From Oscillospiraceae bacterium (GTDB lineage: Bacteria > Bacillota > Clostridia > Oscillospirales > Acutalibacteraceae), in the NCBI GenBank assembly GCA_015066245.1, contig SVOS01000005.1:1-64000 (forward strand): a DNA stretch of 64,000 nucleotides, given 5' to 3'. The position numbers and the translations under genes are program-made. Shown here piece by piece: positions 25,534 through 34,557 of the stretch. Positions within the stretch are counted from its first letter, which is position 1. Every line of letters starts with the position of its first letter. The notes beneath the pieces are model-generated. The model worked only from the letters and a program-made list of their open reading frames with translations, was not told where the DNA came from and did not search any database.

Positions 25534-26862
25534 ATGAAAAAGCTGAATCTTTTTAATATGGCGTGGCCTATATTTGTAGAGACTTTGCTCTTTATGCTTT
25601 TGGGCTTTGTGGATGTATTTGTACTTAGCAAATACGACGACCTGGCGGCATCTTCTGTCAATACCGCAAACCAGGCTATTTCTATCACAACCATTGTTTT
25701 TACGGTTATTTCCACTGCTTCGGCGGTGCTTATCTCTCAGTATTTAGGCGCCAAGAAAAAAGAGAATGCATCGCGTATTGCGGCACTTTCCATGACTTTT
25801 CATCTTTTCTTCGGTCTGATAATCAGCACGGTCTATGTGCTTTTCAGCAAGGAGATTCTCTCGTTCATCGGTGCCGACAATAAGATTCTTGAGTATGCGT
25901 CACAGTATCTGAGTATAGTGGGTGGATTCATATTCTTTCAGGCATTGCTTTCTTCAATGTCTGTAATTGTCCGAAACCACGGAATGACTCAGATGTCCAT
26001 GTATGTTACTATAGGTATGAATATTATGAACACGGCTCTGGACGTTGTGTTTGTTTTGGGACTTTTCGGTATGCCTAAACTTGGTGTTATGGGTGTTGCC
26101 ATTGCTACAACATTTTCGCGATTTGTGGGTGTTGTGGTGCTGTCGGTTGTGCTTTTCAAAAAGGTAGAAAAGCCTTCTATCTTCAAGCTTCTGAAGCCCT
26201 TCCCGAAAGAGGATGTTTTAAATATCGCCAAAATCGGTATTCCGTCAGCATTTGAGACCTTCCTTTACAATGTATCTCAGGTTATTATCACCTCAATCGT
26301 GCTTAACTGCCTTACGGATGCAGAGCTTATTACAAAAACTTATGTGCAGAACATAACAATGTTTTTCTATATATTCGCGGTGGCAATTTCTCAGGCATCC
26401 CAGATTATTACAGGACATCTGGTAGGTGCGAAAAAGCTGGATGAGGTACGAAAGCGTGCTTATCGCTCGTATTTCTATGCACTGGCAATTACTATGGCCA
26501 TCAGTGCTTTGGGTATAATCTTCGGAAAAAATCTTGTGGGTATTTTCACCAGCGACAAAGAAGTTATTGCTATGGGTGCCAATGTTCTGATAATCAACAT
26601 CTTCCTCGAAGCAGGCAGAACCACAAATCTGGTTATTATCGGTTGCTTAAGGGGTGCAGGAGATGTATATTTCCCAACAATCTGCGCTGTATTTTCGATG
26701 ATGCTTGTGAGTACTCTGGGCTCATATATCTTTGCGGTAGTTTTGGGTATGGGCATTTACGGCTTATGGATTGCCATAGCCGCAGACGAGATTGTAAGAG
26801 GAATACTGATGCTTTTCCGTTGGAAAAGCGGCAAATGGAAAACAAAAGCTATTACAAAATAA
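25534..26862 (+). CDS. MATE family efflux transporter (second copy)
   Basis: A 442-residue polytopic antiporter with about twelve hydrophobic helices. Family features are MAWPIFVETLLFM in helix 1, AVLISQYLGAKK after helix 3, and SQASQIITGHLVGAKK at the equivalent place in the second half. It differs clearly from the MATE protein at 5107, so the two are not a recent duplication. It has its own promoter and terminator and stands alone between ribF and a convergent two-component operon. The substrate is not predictable. Confidence 0.9.
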   Translation: MKKLNLFNMAWPIFVETLLFMLLGFVDVFVLSKYDDLAASSVNTANQAISITTIVFTVISTASAVLISQYLGAKKKENASRIAALSMTFHLFFGLIISTVYVLFSKEILSFIGADNKILEYASQYLSIVGGFIFFQALLSSMSVIVRNHGMTQMSMYVTIGMNIMNTALDVVFVLGLFGMPKLGVMGVAIATTFSRFVGVVVLSVVLFKKVEKPSIFKLLKPFPKEDVLNIAKIGIPSAFETFLYNVSQVIITSIVLNCLTDAELITKTYVQNITMFFYIFAVAISQASQIITGHLVGAKKLDEVRKRAYRSYFYALAITMAISALGIIFGKNLVGIFTSDKEVIAMGANVLIINIFLEAGRTTNLVIIGCLRGAGDVYFPTICAVFSMMLVSTLGSYIFAVVLGMGIYGLWIAIAADEIVRGILMLFRWKSGKWKTKAITK

Positions 26863-26866
26863 AGAA

Positions 26867-26906
26867 CACCACAGACTTGTGAAAAATGAGTCTGTGGTGA
26901 TTTTTT
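26867..26906. terminator. Bidirectional terminator, MATE gene and histidine kinase operon
   Basis: Eleven-base-pair stem CACCACAGACT/AGTCTGTGGTG (26867-26877 and 26889-26899) with an 11-base loop, followed by ATTTTTT. It lies between convergent genes. Confidence 0.9.
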
Positions 26907-27993
26907 ATGCTTGGTTCAGCGGAAGGTTTATGGTAAAAGATGTCTTTTCGTTTTCGCTTTTAACGGCAATATTGCCTTTGTGAAGCTCTACAATATGCTT
27001 TACCAGAGAAAGACCTACGCCGTAACCTTCGGTAGAGTGGGATTTGTCGGCCTGATAAAATTTATTGAATATCAGCTTAAGCTCGTCCTCTGTAAGTGTA
27101 CGGCTGTCGTTGGTTATGGTGACTGATACCATACCGTTGAGTTCGCGGATTACAATATCAATGCGTCCTGCAAAGGGACAGAATTTAATAGCGTTGTCAA
27201 TGAGATTGAGCCACACCTGCTTAAGAAGCTCCTCGTTTGCCGAAATTGTGTGCTCATCAAAATCTGCACAAAAGTCGATTTCTTTCTTGCTCCACTTGTC
27301 GGCAGTGATTACCGCACAGGTGCGGATTTGCTCCGAAAGGTTAAAGGATGATATATCCGAGAGGATGGACTGATTCTCTACTTTTGTAAGGTTAAGCACG
27401 TTGGTTGCCATTGAGGAAAGACGCAAAGATTCTTCCTCAATTATATCAAGATATTCTTTTTGCTGAGCTTCAGAAAGGTTGCCCTTTTTGAGAAGCTTTG
27501 CAAAGCCCGCAATTGAAACAATGGGGGTTTTGAACTCGTGAGAGAAGTTGTTGATAAAATCTGCTCTGAGCATTTCAGTATTGCCAAGTTCTTCTGCCAT
27601 TTTGTTGAAGCTTTCGCAAAATTCCGACACAGAGGGGTGTTCGCCAAAGGGCTTTGAAATACTGAGCCTTGCGCTGAAATCGCCTTTTGACAATCTCTCC
27701 ATCTGGCTTATTACTTTATTTATTGGATTTAAGGGGGTTTTGCTGGTTATGATTGAAATTCCAAAGCCGATAACAAGGCTCATACCCACCATTATCAGAA
27801 TTACCAGATTGATGTCGTTAAGGCCGTTTTCACCTACGGAAATAACTCCCGCAGAAATTAATATCGACACAAAACCGAAGGAAATGCCAAGAGCCACTAT
27901 CATAACCGCAAGAACAATCAGAGCAATGATAATAGTCAGTGTAAACCGACGGTTGCGTCTGTAGGATTTAGGTCTGAGTTTATTTTGTGTCAT
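26905..27993 (-). CDS. Sensor histidine kinase, HAMP/HisKA type
   Basis: Membrane kinase of 362 residues. Two hydrophobic helices (about 17-45 and 60-85) enclose only a short external loop, so the sensing part is small and may lie within the membrane. A HAMP linker follows, then HisKA with the phosphoacceptor in NFSHEFKTPIVS (about residue 150). The ATPase domain has LIDNAIKFC (N box) and GYGVGLSLVKHIV (G box). It overlaps the response-regulator stop codon by four bases (ATGA), so the two are translationally coupled. The signal and the target genes are unknown. Confidence 0.93.
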   Translation of the reverse strand: MTQNKLRPKSYRRNRRFTLTIIIALIVLAVMIVALGISFGFVSILISAGVISVGENGLNDINLVILIMVGMSLVIGFGISIITSKTPLNPINKVISQMERLSKGDFSARLSISKPFGEHPSVSEFCESFNKMAEELGNTEMLRADFINNFSHEFKTPIVSIAGFAKLLKKGNLSEAQQKEYLDIIEEESLRLSSMATNVLNLTKVENQSILSDISSFNLSEQIRTCAVITADKWSKKEIDFCADFDEHTISANEELLKQVWLNLIDNAIKFCPFAGRIDIVIRELNGMVSVTITNDSRTLTEDELKLIFNKFYQADKSHSTEGYGVGLSLVKHIVELHKGNIAVKSENEKTSFTINLPLNQA

Positions 27994-28664
27994 ATATTTT
28001 TAACCGCCTTATATCCAAGTCCTCTGACGGATTCAATGCGGAATTCGTCCCAGTTTTCAAATCTTTTTCTAAGTTTTCCTATGTGAACTGTTACGGTTTC
28101 CCAGCCGGTTTCACTGTCAGTTCCCCAAATTTCGTCCATAAGCTGAATACGGGTGAAAATCTGATTGGGGTAGGAAAGCAGCTTATACAAAAGCATAAAT
28201 TCCTTCTGGGGCAATTCCTGAACCTCGCCATTTTTGCTTACGGTCATTGAATTGTAGTCAATAACCGCTTCGCCTATGATAATCTGTTGTTCGCTGACGA
28301 TTTTTGAGCGTCGCAGAAGTGCTTTGATTCTCAGTAACAGCTCCTGCTCATCAAAGGGCTTAGTGATGTAATCATCTGTACCTGCAAGAAATCCCATATG
28401 TTTGTCCGATGGGAGGTTTCGTGCAGATACCATCAGCACAGGCAGGTTTGAGTCCCCTTCGCGAAGTATACGAGTGAATTCATAGCCGTCGATTTTTGGC
28501 ATCATTATGTCAAGAACCACCAGGTCGATATGTTCTTTGTCTATAACCTCAAGGGCTTCTTCGCCGTCTTTTGCAAGATATACGGTATATCCGTCGCTTT
28601 CAAGAATCGCTTTCATAAGAATTCTTGTGTGTTTGTCATCATCTGCAACAAGAATGTGAAACAT
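27990..28664 (-). CDS. OmpR/PhoB family response regulator
   Basis: A 224-residue response regulator. The receiver (about 1-120) has the acidic pair in VADDDKHT, the phosphoacceptor Asp in LVVLDIMMPKIDG and the lysine in YITKPFDEQE. The winged-helix DNA-binding domain (about 130-222) ends with RGLGYKAVK, as usual for this family. GAGGTGATG precedes the ATG. The gene follows the phosphodiesterase gene by 13 bases on the same strand, so the operon is phosphodiesterase, regulator, kinase. Confidence 0.94.
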   Translation of the reverse strand: MFHILVADDDKHTRILMKAILESDGYTVYLAKDGEEALEVIDKEHIDLVVLDIMMPKIDGYEFTRILREGDSNLPVLMVSARNLPSDKHMGFLAGTDDYITKPFDEQELLLRIKALLRRSKIVSEQQIIIGEAVIDYNSMTVSKNGEVQELPQKEFMLLYKLLSYPNQIFTRIQLMDEIWGTDSETGWETVTVHIGKLRKRFENWDEFRIESVRGLGYKAVKNI

Positions 28665-28677
28665 CTCATCACCTCAT

Positions 28678-29220
28678 TTAAATTTCAAAGGTTTTGTATA
28701 TTTCTCCCTCAAGGTTTTTCCACACAAAGTTTTTGCCGTCAAAAACCATGTAGCTGTGAGGTGAGTTTTCTTTGGGGATAGATACGGAGCCGGGGTTTAT
28801 GTATGTATGAGTATCATAAATCTCGCACACAGGCACATGGGTGTGTCCGTGGAGAAGAATATCCTTATTTGTAAGAGGAGGCAGAGCCGAGTTGTTGTGA
28901 TTGTGGCCGTGGGTTGCATATATAAGTCTTTTACCTGCGGTGATTACGGCATAGTCGGCAAGTATGGGAAATTCAAGCACCATCTGGTCAACCTCGGTGT
29001 CGCAGTTGCCTCTTACGGCAAGGATAAAAGATTTGAGATTGTTAAGCATAGCAATAACTTTTTTAGGATTGTAGTCCTTGGGCAAGTCGTTTCTGGGACC
29101 GTGGTAAAGAATATCACCCAGCAAAAGTATTTTATCGGCTTTTTCTTTCTCAAAAGCCTCGATAAGCTTTTCACAGTAATATGCTGAGCCATGTATATCG
29201 GAAGCAATAAACCATTTCAT
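28678..29220 (-). CDS. YfcE-type metallophosphodiesterase
   Basis: Cytoplasmic calcineurin-like phosphoesterase of 180 residues in the YfcE/MJ0936 family. The metal-binding motifs appear in order: SDIHGS (about 7-12), LLGDILYHGP, RGNCDTE (the NC/NH position), THGHNHN and GHTHVP. The ATG at 29220 is preferred over GTG 29229 because AAAGGAG lies 8 bases ahead of it. It is the first gene of an operon with the OmpR-type two-component system. Family members hydrolyse phosphodiesters in vitro, and the natural substrate is not known. Confidence 0.9.
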   Translation of the reverse strand: MKWFIASDIHGSAYYCEKLIEAFEKEKADKILLLGDILYHGPRNDLPKDYNPKKVIAMLNNLKSFILAVRGNCDTEVDQMVLEFPILADYAVITAGKRLIYATHGHNHNNSALPPLTNKDILLHGHTHVPVCEIYDTHTYINPGSVSIPKENSPHSYMVFDGKNFVWKNLEGEIYKTFEI

Positions 29221-29294
29221 AAATAACACTCCTTTGAAAATATTATATTATGTAATTCTGAATTAATCAATAAAGTATCTGTAAACAAAGTAAA

Positions 29295-29325
29295 ACTCCC
29301 CTTGAGAATTTCAAGGGGAGTGATG
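29295..29325 (-). terminator. Terminator of the yfhO operon
   Basis: Perfect 11-bp stem ACTCCCCTTGA/TCAAGGGGAGT (29295-29305 and 29311-29321). On the minus strand it is followed by TTTTAC. The stem closely resembles that after valS (40215-40239). Confidence 0.85.
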
Positions 29326-29327
29326 TT

Positions 29328-29588
29328 TTATTGGTTTTTCTTAAAGGCAACGGCACCGATTGTAAGTAGCACAACACCTAAAATTCCTATAGCCATAAAG
29401 CCTGCGTAATAGCCGAGGCTATACATAAACATAGGGAAAGAAGATGTGTGAAACTCAGGCATAGGGCCCTTCATAAGTGTGCCTGCAATACTTATAAGCT
29501 GAAAAATTATCAGAATAAGACCAGCAATAATTCGTTTGGCACCTTTTTTGTTTAAGAAAGAGTATCTTTTTGAATCAGGCTTGCTCAT
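29328..29588 (-). CDS. Small membrane protein coupled to YfhO
   Basis: An 86-residue protein I do not recognise by family. It has a basic N-terminus, two hydrophobic helices (about 20-38 and 55-80) and ends KKNQ. It overlaps the yfhO stop codon as ATGA, with GGAGGAAC 4 bases ahead of the ATG, so it is translationally coupled to YfhO. It could be an accessory subunit of the glycosylation system. That role rests on position alone. Confidence 0.65.
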   Translation of the reverse strand: MSKPDSKRYSFLNKKGAKRIIAGLILIIFQLISIAGTLMKGPMPEFHTSSFPMFMYSLGYYAGFMAIGILGVVLLTIGAVAFKKNQ

Positions 29589-32500
29589 TGTTCCTCCGGA
29601 TTCTGCTGGTCAGCAGGATTGGACAGTTCAGAGTCAATGCTCGGAAGGTTTGCAAGCTCTTCTACAGATGCAAAAACGGGCATTTTCTTTTTCTTTACAT
29701 CCGCCTTAAGGAAGTTCGTTGCAACTGCTTTGATTTTGTTGTCCTTCATATATTTTGAAGTTACAAACCAGCAGGCTGCAAGCATAAGAAGACCTGTGCA
29801 GAAGAGGATAACACCGGGTACAAAGCCGTGAGGAGTAAAGCTGAGGTTTACTGTATGCTCGCCCTTCTCAATGGGGAAGGCAACCATTGCATTGGCAACA
29901 GGAGTAACCTCCACTTCTTTGCCGTCAACATAAGCCTTCCAACCCTTTTCGTAGGGGATAGATGTGTAGAAAAGGCCGTCTCTGTCGGCAGTTACCTTGC
30001 CCTCGATATGAGTATCGCTGCTGCTTGTGGTGGTGATTCCGCCCTTTGAGAGAATCTCAAGACCCTTCTCAAATACTTCAGCATTCAGCATATAGCAGTA
30101 AACAACAATAGTGTTGGATTTGCCTGCGGTAAGGTCAGTGTAGATAGAAACCTTGTCGCCTGCCTTAACAGTACCTACAACGCCCATGTTGGGACGGCTC
30201 AGTGAGCGTGTGCCCTTGTCCTGGTCGTTAATCATGATCTTTGTGTTTTTGTTCTTAAGATTATCGCCCTTGAAGTAGAAAAGCACAGTGCCGCCTTCTT
30301 CGGGATAATAGTTGAACTTGGTGTGGATTTCTGCTGACTTATCTTTGGGAGTAGCGGTGTAATGACCTTCTCTGGGGTTGCCGTTGCTGTCCAAGGACTT
30401 GCCTACGGTAAGAATATCAGAAGAAGTATGGCCCTGGTCCTTAACATAAAGCTGAGTGTAAAGGGGTTCTTCGATACCTGTGGCAAGCTGCCAGAACTCA
30501 ATCTGCTCTAAGAAGGGGTTGTCGTTGAGGCCGCTGCTGCCTGAGGGGCTGAATTCTTCGTCACCCCAGTTAATAAGCTCAGAATTTGCAACATAACCCA
30601 TGGGAAGGTATGCTGTGTTTTCAAGGAGAGCTGTGCTGCCTGCCTTGTAAACCTCATCGGTATATTGAGTGTTGTAATATTTGCCGTCTCTTGCAATGAG
30701 ATACTTGAGGTTGAGAAGTACATTGGTAACAGGTGAGCTTTCGTAGTAGGTGTAGCGGTTACCTGCCTGCCATGCACCAACGCCGATACGCTCAAGGAAT
30801 TTTGTGATGTTAACATTTGCCATGGAGTTGAACATGGAAACACCGTTGTAGGTGTTGAGAGCACCGTCGTTCAGTGTCTGAGTTGAGAGAGTTTCAACTC
30901 TGTAGATGTCGGGTTCGGTTTCTGTACCTTCCAATGTATCGATATAGCTGAGGACAGAGTCCATATTCTTTTCGTCTCTGGGATAACCTGACATGGTTGT
31001 TGTGGTAACAGTGCCAACACCTGTTATGGATGTAGCAATCATTTCACCGGATACAACAAGACAGAGAATAATGGTCAGAACCTTAAAGTTAAGGAGCTTG
31101 AAGTTGTAAAGGAACAGAAGAACAACATACACACCTGCAAGGATACAGGATGCAATAAGAGGTGCATTTGACTCTGCATCTCTTGTAAAATATGTGAGCA
31201 CAAGAAGTACAAACAAAAGCACAGAAACTATAATATCAAGGAAATGACAATGCTCTATCATTGTATATGCCCTGAACGCCATATAAATCAGCAGGAAGCT
31301 GAAGAGGAAGCTGAATCGTGCAGGAAGCATATTGGGATAGTGCAGACCGTGCCAGATAAAGTCAAGGTGACGGATAAAGAAGCTTGCGATAAGGAAAAGC
31401 ATAGTAAAGGAGCAGAAAAGCTTTTCGCCCAGCTTGATTTTTTTGGAGCAAAGGAAAACTGCCAGAAGAACTATACATAAAATACCGCAGGCAATATTGG
31501 GCAGACCCTCTTTGTGAGAAGGGTTGAGGAACGAGAACATATTAGAGAAAATCTGTCCGATGATACCGAAGAGAGCCTCCATGTCGCTTTCGAGTCTCTC
31601 GGGGTTTTTAAAGAGAGTCTTGTAGGTGTTGGAGCCTGTTTCGGTGATTGTGTTGATGGTAAATCCCTTGGGGAATCCCATGGTCTGCTGATATGTGTTC
31701 TGAAGACCGAAGAATGTGGGGATTGTTATGGGGGCTGTCATCAGCACCGAAGTAACCGTAAAGAACAAAGTACGGACAAAGTCCTTGAGGGCTTTTCGTA
31801 TGCCGCCCCAGCGGGAACATTCATAGCCTATGCAGGTAAAGAGAACGCCTGCACAGATAAATATACCGATGTAGTAGTTGAAAGCAACCGCCAAAGCAAG
31901 GGAAATTGTGAAAAGCTTGAATTTGCCGTCTCTCAGCAGAGAAACCGTACCGGCAACACAAAGGGGCAGAAGCGCCACAGAGTCAAGCCAGATAACGCAC
32001 CAGTAATAGCCCATATTAAAGGCACAGAACGAGAACATCATCGAGAAAACAACCAATGAAAGGTCGTTTTTCTTGGTGATTATCCTGAATGCTATAGCAG
32101 TAAATCCGCCCATGCAAGCAATTTTTATTACTGTAGCAAGAGCAAGATATTCTACAAGCCATGACTCGGGGATTATGATAGACAGGAAGTTGAGGGGGCT
32201 TAAGAGGTAGTAGGACATAACAAGGATAAAGTTAGAGCCCATACCGATGCCCCAGGAATGGAGCAAACTGCCGCCTGACTGAATCTTGTCGTGAAGCTCT
32301 ACCAGGAAGGGATAATACTGATGCCACAGGTCGATAACCAGCATCTGTCTGTCACCCCATGGGTTTGACCAGTCGGGAGCTTCCACGTTGATTCCCAAGA
32401 AGGGGAATATCTGACCCAGACCGTGAAGGAAAGAATCCACGAGAGTTTTAAATATACCGAAGGGTGCGACGTTGTAGCAGGCAAAGCCTACCGACATAAT

Positions 32501-32626
32501 CACAAAGGGCACAACAAAAGACAAAATTATAAATTTGTTTTGCTGAAAAAAGCCCTGCTTTTCTGCCTTAGGAGCAAGCTTCTTGCCCGAGACAGACTTT
32601 TTTGGTTTTTTCTTAGCTATTGTCAT
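29585..32626 (-). CDS. YfhO family membrane glycosylation protein
   Basis: Large membrane protein of 1013 residues in the YfhO family. It has a basic N-terminus, about 11-13 hydrophobic helices over residues 28-560 and one more near 945, and a long external domain between them (about 570-930). YfhO proteins are GT-C-type enzymes that move sugar from an undecaprenyl-phosphate carrier to lipoteichoic acid or another surface polymer on the outer face. The divergent genes encode the two expected partners: a GtrB/CsbB-type transferase that loads the sugar on the carrier, and a GtrA/GtcA-type protein thought to flip it. The sugar and the acceptor cannot be read from the sequence. A small membrane protein is coupled downstream. 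Confidence 0.88.
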   Translation of the reverse strand: MTIAKKKPKKSVSGKKLAPKAEKQGFFQQNKFIILSFVVPFVIMSVGFACYNVAPFGIFKTLVDSFLHGLGQIFPFLGINVEAPDWSNPWGDRQMLVIDLWHQYYPFLVELHDKIQSGGSLLHSWGIGMGSNFILVMSYYLLSPLNFLSIIIPESWLVEYLALATVIKIACMGGFTAIAFRIITKKNDLSLVVFSMMFSFCAFNMGYYWCVIWLDSVALLPLCVAGTVSLLRDGKFKLFTISLALAVAFNYYIGIFICAGVLFTCIGYECSRWGGIRKALKDFVRTLFFTVTSVLMTAPITIPTFFGLQNTYQQTMGFPKGFTINTITETGSNTYKTLFKNPERLESDMEALFGIIGQIFSNMFSFLNPSHKEGLPNIACGILCIVLLAVFLCSKKIKLGEKLFCSFTMLFLIASFFIRHLDFIWHGLHYPNMLPARFSFLFSFLLIYMAFRAYTMIEHCHFLDIIVSVLLFVLLVLTYFTRDAESNAPLIASCILAGVYVVLLFLYNFKLLNFKVLTIILCLVVSGEMIATSITGVGTVTTTTMSGYPRDEKNMDSVLSYIDTLEGTETEPDIYRVETLSTQTLNDGALNTYNGVSMFNSMANVNITKFLERIGVGAWQAGNRYTYYESSPVTNVLLNLKYLIARDGKYYNTQYTDEVYKAGSTALLENTAYLPMGYVANSELINWGDEEFSPSGSSGLNDNPFLEQIEFWQLATGIEEPLYTQLYVKDQGHTSSDILTVGKSLDSNGNPREGHYTATPKDKSAEIHTKFNYYPEEGGTVLFYFKGDNLKNKNTKIMINDQDKGTRSLSRPNMGVVGTVKAGDKVSIYTDLTAGKSNTIVVYCYMLNAEVFEKGLEILSKGGITTTSSSDTHIEGKVTADRDGLFYTSIPYEKGWKAYVDGKEVEVTPVANAMVAFPIEKGEHTVNLSFTPHGFVPGVILFCTGLLMLAACWFVTSKYMKDNKIKAVATNFLKADVKKKKMPVFASVEELANLPSIDSELSNPADQQNPEEQ

Positions 32627-32781
32627 AATATCTCCTTTTATCTGAAGAATAAATTACATACATATTAATAATAGCACTTTTCACACTTAGAGTAAATATG
32701 TTTTTTAAAAATATATCATATAAAAAACATAGACTTTTGACATATACTTTGTTATAATATACATTATTGAGGTGATGAAAA
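32627..32781. promoter_or_regulatory. Divergent promoter region between yfhO and gtrB-like gene
   Basis: This AT-rich 155-base gap must hold promoters for both directions. On the plus strand TATAAT is at 32753-32758, with GAGGTG (32769-32774) ahead of the ATG. A nearby TTGACA (32737-32742) is only 10 bases from that box, so the -35 element is unclear. The arrangement would allow joint control of the three glycosylation genes. Confidence 0.5.
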
Positions 32782-33720
32782 ATGAAAACCGTTGATCTGG
32801 TAGTTCCTTGCTATAACGAGGAGGAGGTTCTGCCTACTTTTGTGGAAGAAACCAACAAGGTTATAGCTACTTTACCTGACTATAAATTCAGATATATTTT
32901 AGTAAATGACGGAAGCCGTGACAATACTTTACTTGTTATGACTCAGCTTGCAGAAAAGTTCGACAATGTAAAGTATATCTCTTTTTCCCGAAATTTCGGC
33001 AAAGAGAGTGCTATGTATGCAGGTCTTGAGCATACAACTGCAGATCTGGTGTTTGTAATGGACGCAGATTTACAGCATCCGCCTGCAATGTTTCCGGCTA
33101 TGCTTAAAGAGATTGAGAACGGCCACGACTGCTGTGCTCTTTACAGAGAAAAGCAGAAGGGCGAGTCTTTCATCAGAAAGGCTATCTCCAAGATGTTCTT
33201 TGCCATGCAGAATGCAACAAGCAAGGTCAAGATGCCTAATGGTGCCGTTGACTACAGAGTAATGAAGCGTGAAATGGTGGACTCTATCCTGAGAATGGGT
33301 GAGGTTCAGCGTTTTTCAAAGGGTATTTTCTGCTGGATAGGCTTTGATACAAAGTGGCTGCCTTATGAGAATGTTGAGCGTACCATCGGCACATCAAGCT
33401 GGAGTTTCTGGGGGCTTTTCAAATATGCTTTTGACGGCTTTACCGCATTCTCCGTAACCCCCTTAAAGCTTCTTTATATTTTAGGCATACTTATGATGCT
33501 TGGCGGTTTCGGTACCTTGGTGGCACTTGTGGTTTTGCTGATTATGTACGGCAGTTGTGGTCTTTTGTTGCCCATACTTACGGCTATACTTTTTGCCGCA
33601 GGTATTCTTGAGGTGTCAATGGGTATTATCGGCGAATACTTGGGCAGAGTTTACTTTGAGGTTAAAGACCGTCCCATTTATATCGCAAAAGTTAAAAATA
33701 TCGAGAAACCGGAGAGATAA
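32782..33720 (+). CDS. GtrB/CsbB-type polyprenyl-phosphate glycosyltransferase
   Basis: A 312-residue family GT2 enzyme of the dolichol-phosphate-mannose-synthase type, which puts a sugar on undecaprenyl phosphate at the inner face of the membrane. The GT-A domain (about 1-225) shows VVPCYNEEEVL, VNDGSRDNT, the DADLQHPP metal site and YRVMKREMVD. Two C-terminal transmembrane helices (about 232-255 and 262-290) are typical of GtrB/CsbB. It is divergent from yfhO and only 2 bases from the gtrA-like gene, completing the three-component system. Possible donors are UDP-GlcNAc or UDP-Glc; this cannot be decided from the sequence. Confidence 0.92.
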   Translation: MKTVDLVVPCYNEEEVLPTFVEETNKVIATLPDYKFRYILVNDGSRDNTLLVMTQLAEKFDNVKYISFSRNFGKESAMYAGLEHTTADLVFVMDADLQHPPAMFPAMLKEIENGHDCCALYREKQKGESFIRKAISKMFFAMQNATSKVKMPNGAVDYRVMKREMVDSILRMGEVQRFSKGIFCWIGFDTKWLPYENVERTIGTSSWSFWGLFKYAFDGFTAFSVTPLKLLYILGILMMLGGFGTLVALVVLLIMYGSCGLLLPILTAILFAAGILEVSMGIIGEYLGRVYFEVKDRPIYIAKVKNIEKPER

Positions 33721-33722
33721 AT

Positions 33723-34442
33723 ATGGCTAAAAACAAAAAGGAAAATCCCGAGTCCAAAGGCGGATTTAAGGAATTTATCAAAAAACACCGCGAGATTATT
33801 ACTTACATAATTGTAGGCGGACTTACAACTCTGGTTCGTTGGGGTACTACATTTTTATTTGTAAGTGCTCTGACACCAATAGGCTTTACAAGCGATTCCT
33901 TCTTTACAACTCTGTTTTCGCTTATTGTAACAATTCTCTTTGCCTTTGTTCCCAACAAGCTTTATGTGTTTGAAAGCAAAAGCTTTGACAAGAGCATTGT
34001 GGCTAAAGAATTTGTTTCCTTTATTATCGCCAGAGCGGCAGCAAGCCTTTTTGAGCTTTTTGTTATTCCCCTTCTCACATGGCTTACAGGCTGGCACGTT
34101 ATTATTCCCACAATCTTAGTAAGCATTGTGGTGCTTATCGTTAACTACCTCTTAAGCAAGCTGGTTATCTTCAAAAAGCGTGTTCCCGTGCAGGAAGAAG
34201 CTCTTACTGAAAAGCAGGCTAAAAAAGAGGAGAAGTCCAGAAACCGCAAGGACAAGCTCTTAGGTGGTGTGTGCACAGTAGTTTGTGCAGTTATAGCAAT
34301 CGTTGCTATTGTAAGCTGTGCAATCAACGGCTGGAATATGTTTATGGGACTTTTTCCAAATGAAAGTGCAGAGCCTGACGCTCAGGTTGTAACAACAGTG
34401 CCCGAGGCTGAAAGCACTCCTGTACCAACAACTATCTCATAA
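33723..34442 (+). CDS. GtrA/GtcA family membrane protein with extended C-terminus
   Basis: A 239-residue protein. The GtrA-like domain (about 20-150) has four hydrophobic helices with YIIVGGLTTLVRWG and FVPNKLYVFESK, motifs typical of the family. GtrA/GtcA proteins are thought to flip the lipid-linked sugar outward for use by YfhO. Unusually, a charged linker (about 155-180) and one further transmembrane helix (about 183-205) follow, ending with a Thr/Pro-rich external tail. Common GtrA proteins are about 120-150 residues, so this tail is extra. The gene follows the GtrB-type gene by 2 bases and precedes a strong terminator. Confidence 0.88.
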   Translation: MAKNKKENPESKGGFKEFIKKHREIITYIIVGGLTTLVRWGTTFLFVSALTPIGFTSDSFFTTLFSLIVTILFAFVPNKLYVFESKSFDKSIVAKEFVSFIIARAAASLFELFVIPLLTWLTGWHVIIPTILVSIVVLIVNYLLSKLVIFKKRVPVQEEALTEKQAKKEEKSRNRKDKLLGGVCTVVCAVIAIVAIVSCAINGWNMFMGLFPNESAEPDAQVVTTVPEAESTPVPTTIS

Positions 34443-34461
34443 TAAGTAAAATTTATCATAA

Positions 34462-34500
34462 CAGAAACTCCCTTGGTTTTCCCAAGGGAGTTTCTGTTTT
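34462..34500 (+). terminator. Terminator of the gtrB-gtrA operon
   Basis: Fifteen-base-pair stem CAGAAACTCCCTTGG/CCAAGGGAGTTTCTG (34462-34476 and 34482-34496), followed by TTTT. Confidence 0.9.
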
Positions 34501-34557
34501 AAGGGGTTACACGAATCACACATCTCTAACTATCAAAGAGGAGTTGTCATATAATCA

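Noticed and set aside
31514-32059. Open frame of 181 codons on the plus strand inside yfhO
   Set aside because: It is fully antisense to a well-supported membrane protein gene, has low-complexity charged content and no convincing ribosome site or family resemblance.
32737-32758. TTGACA followed by TATAAT in front of the GtrB-type gene
   Set aside because: The spacer is only 10 bases, too short for sigma-A. Using TACATT at 32760 instead would put the start at the ribosome site. The -35 was left undefined.
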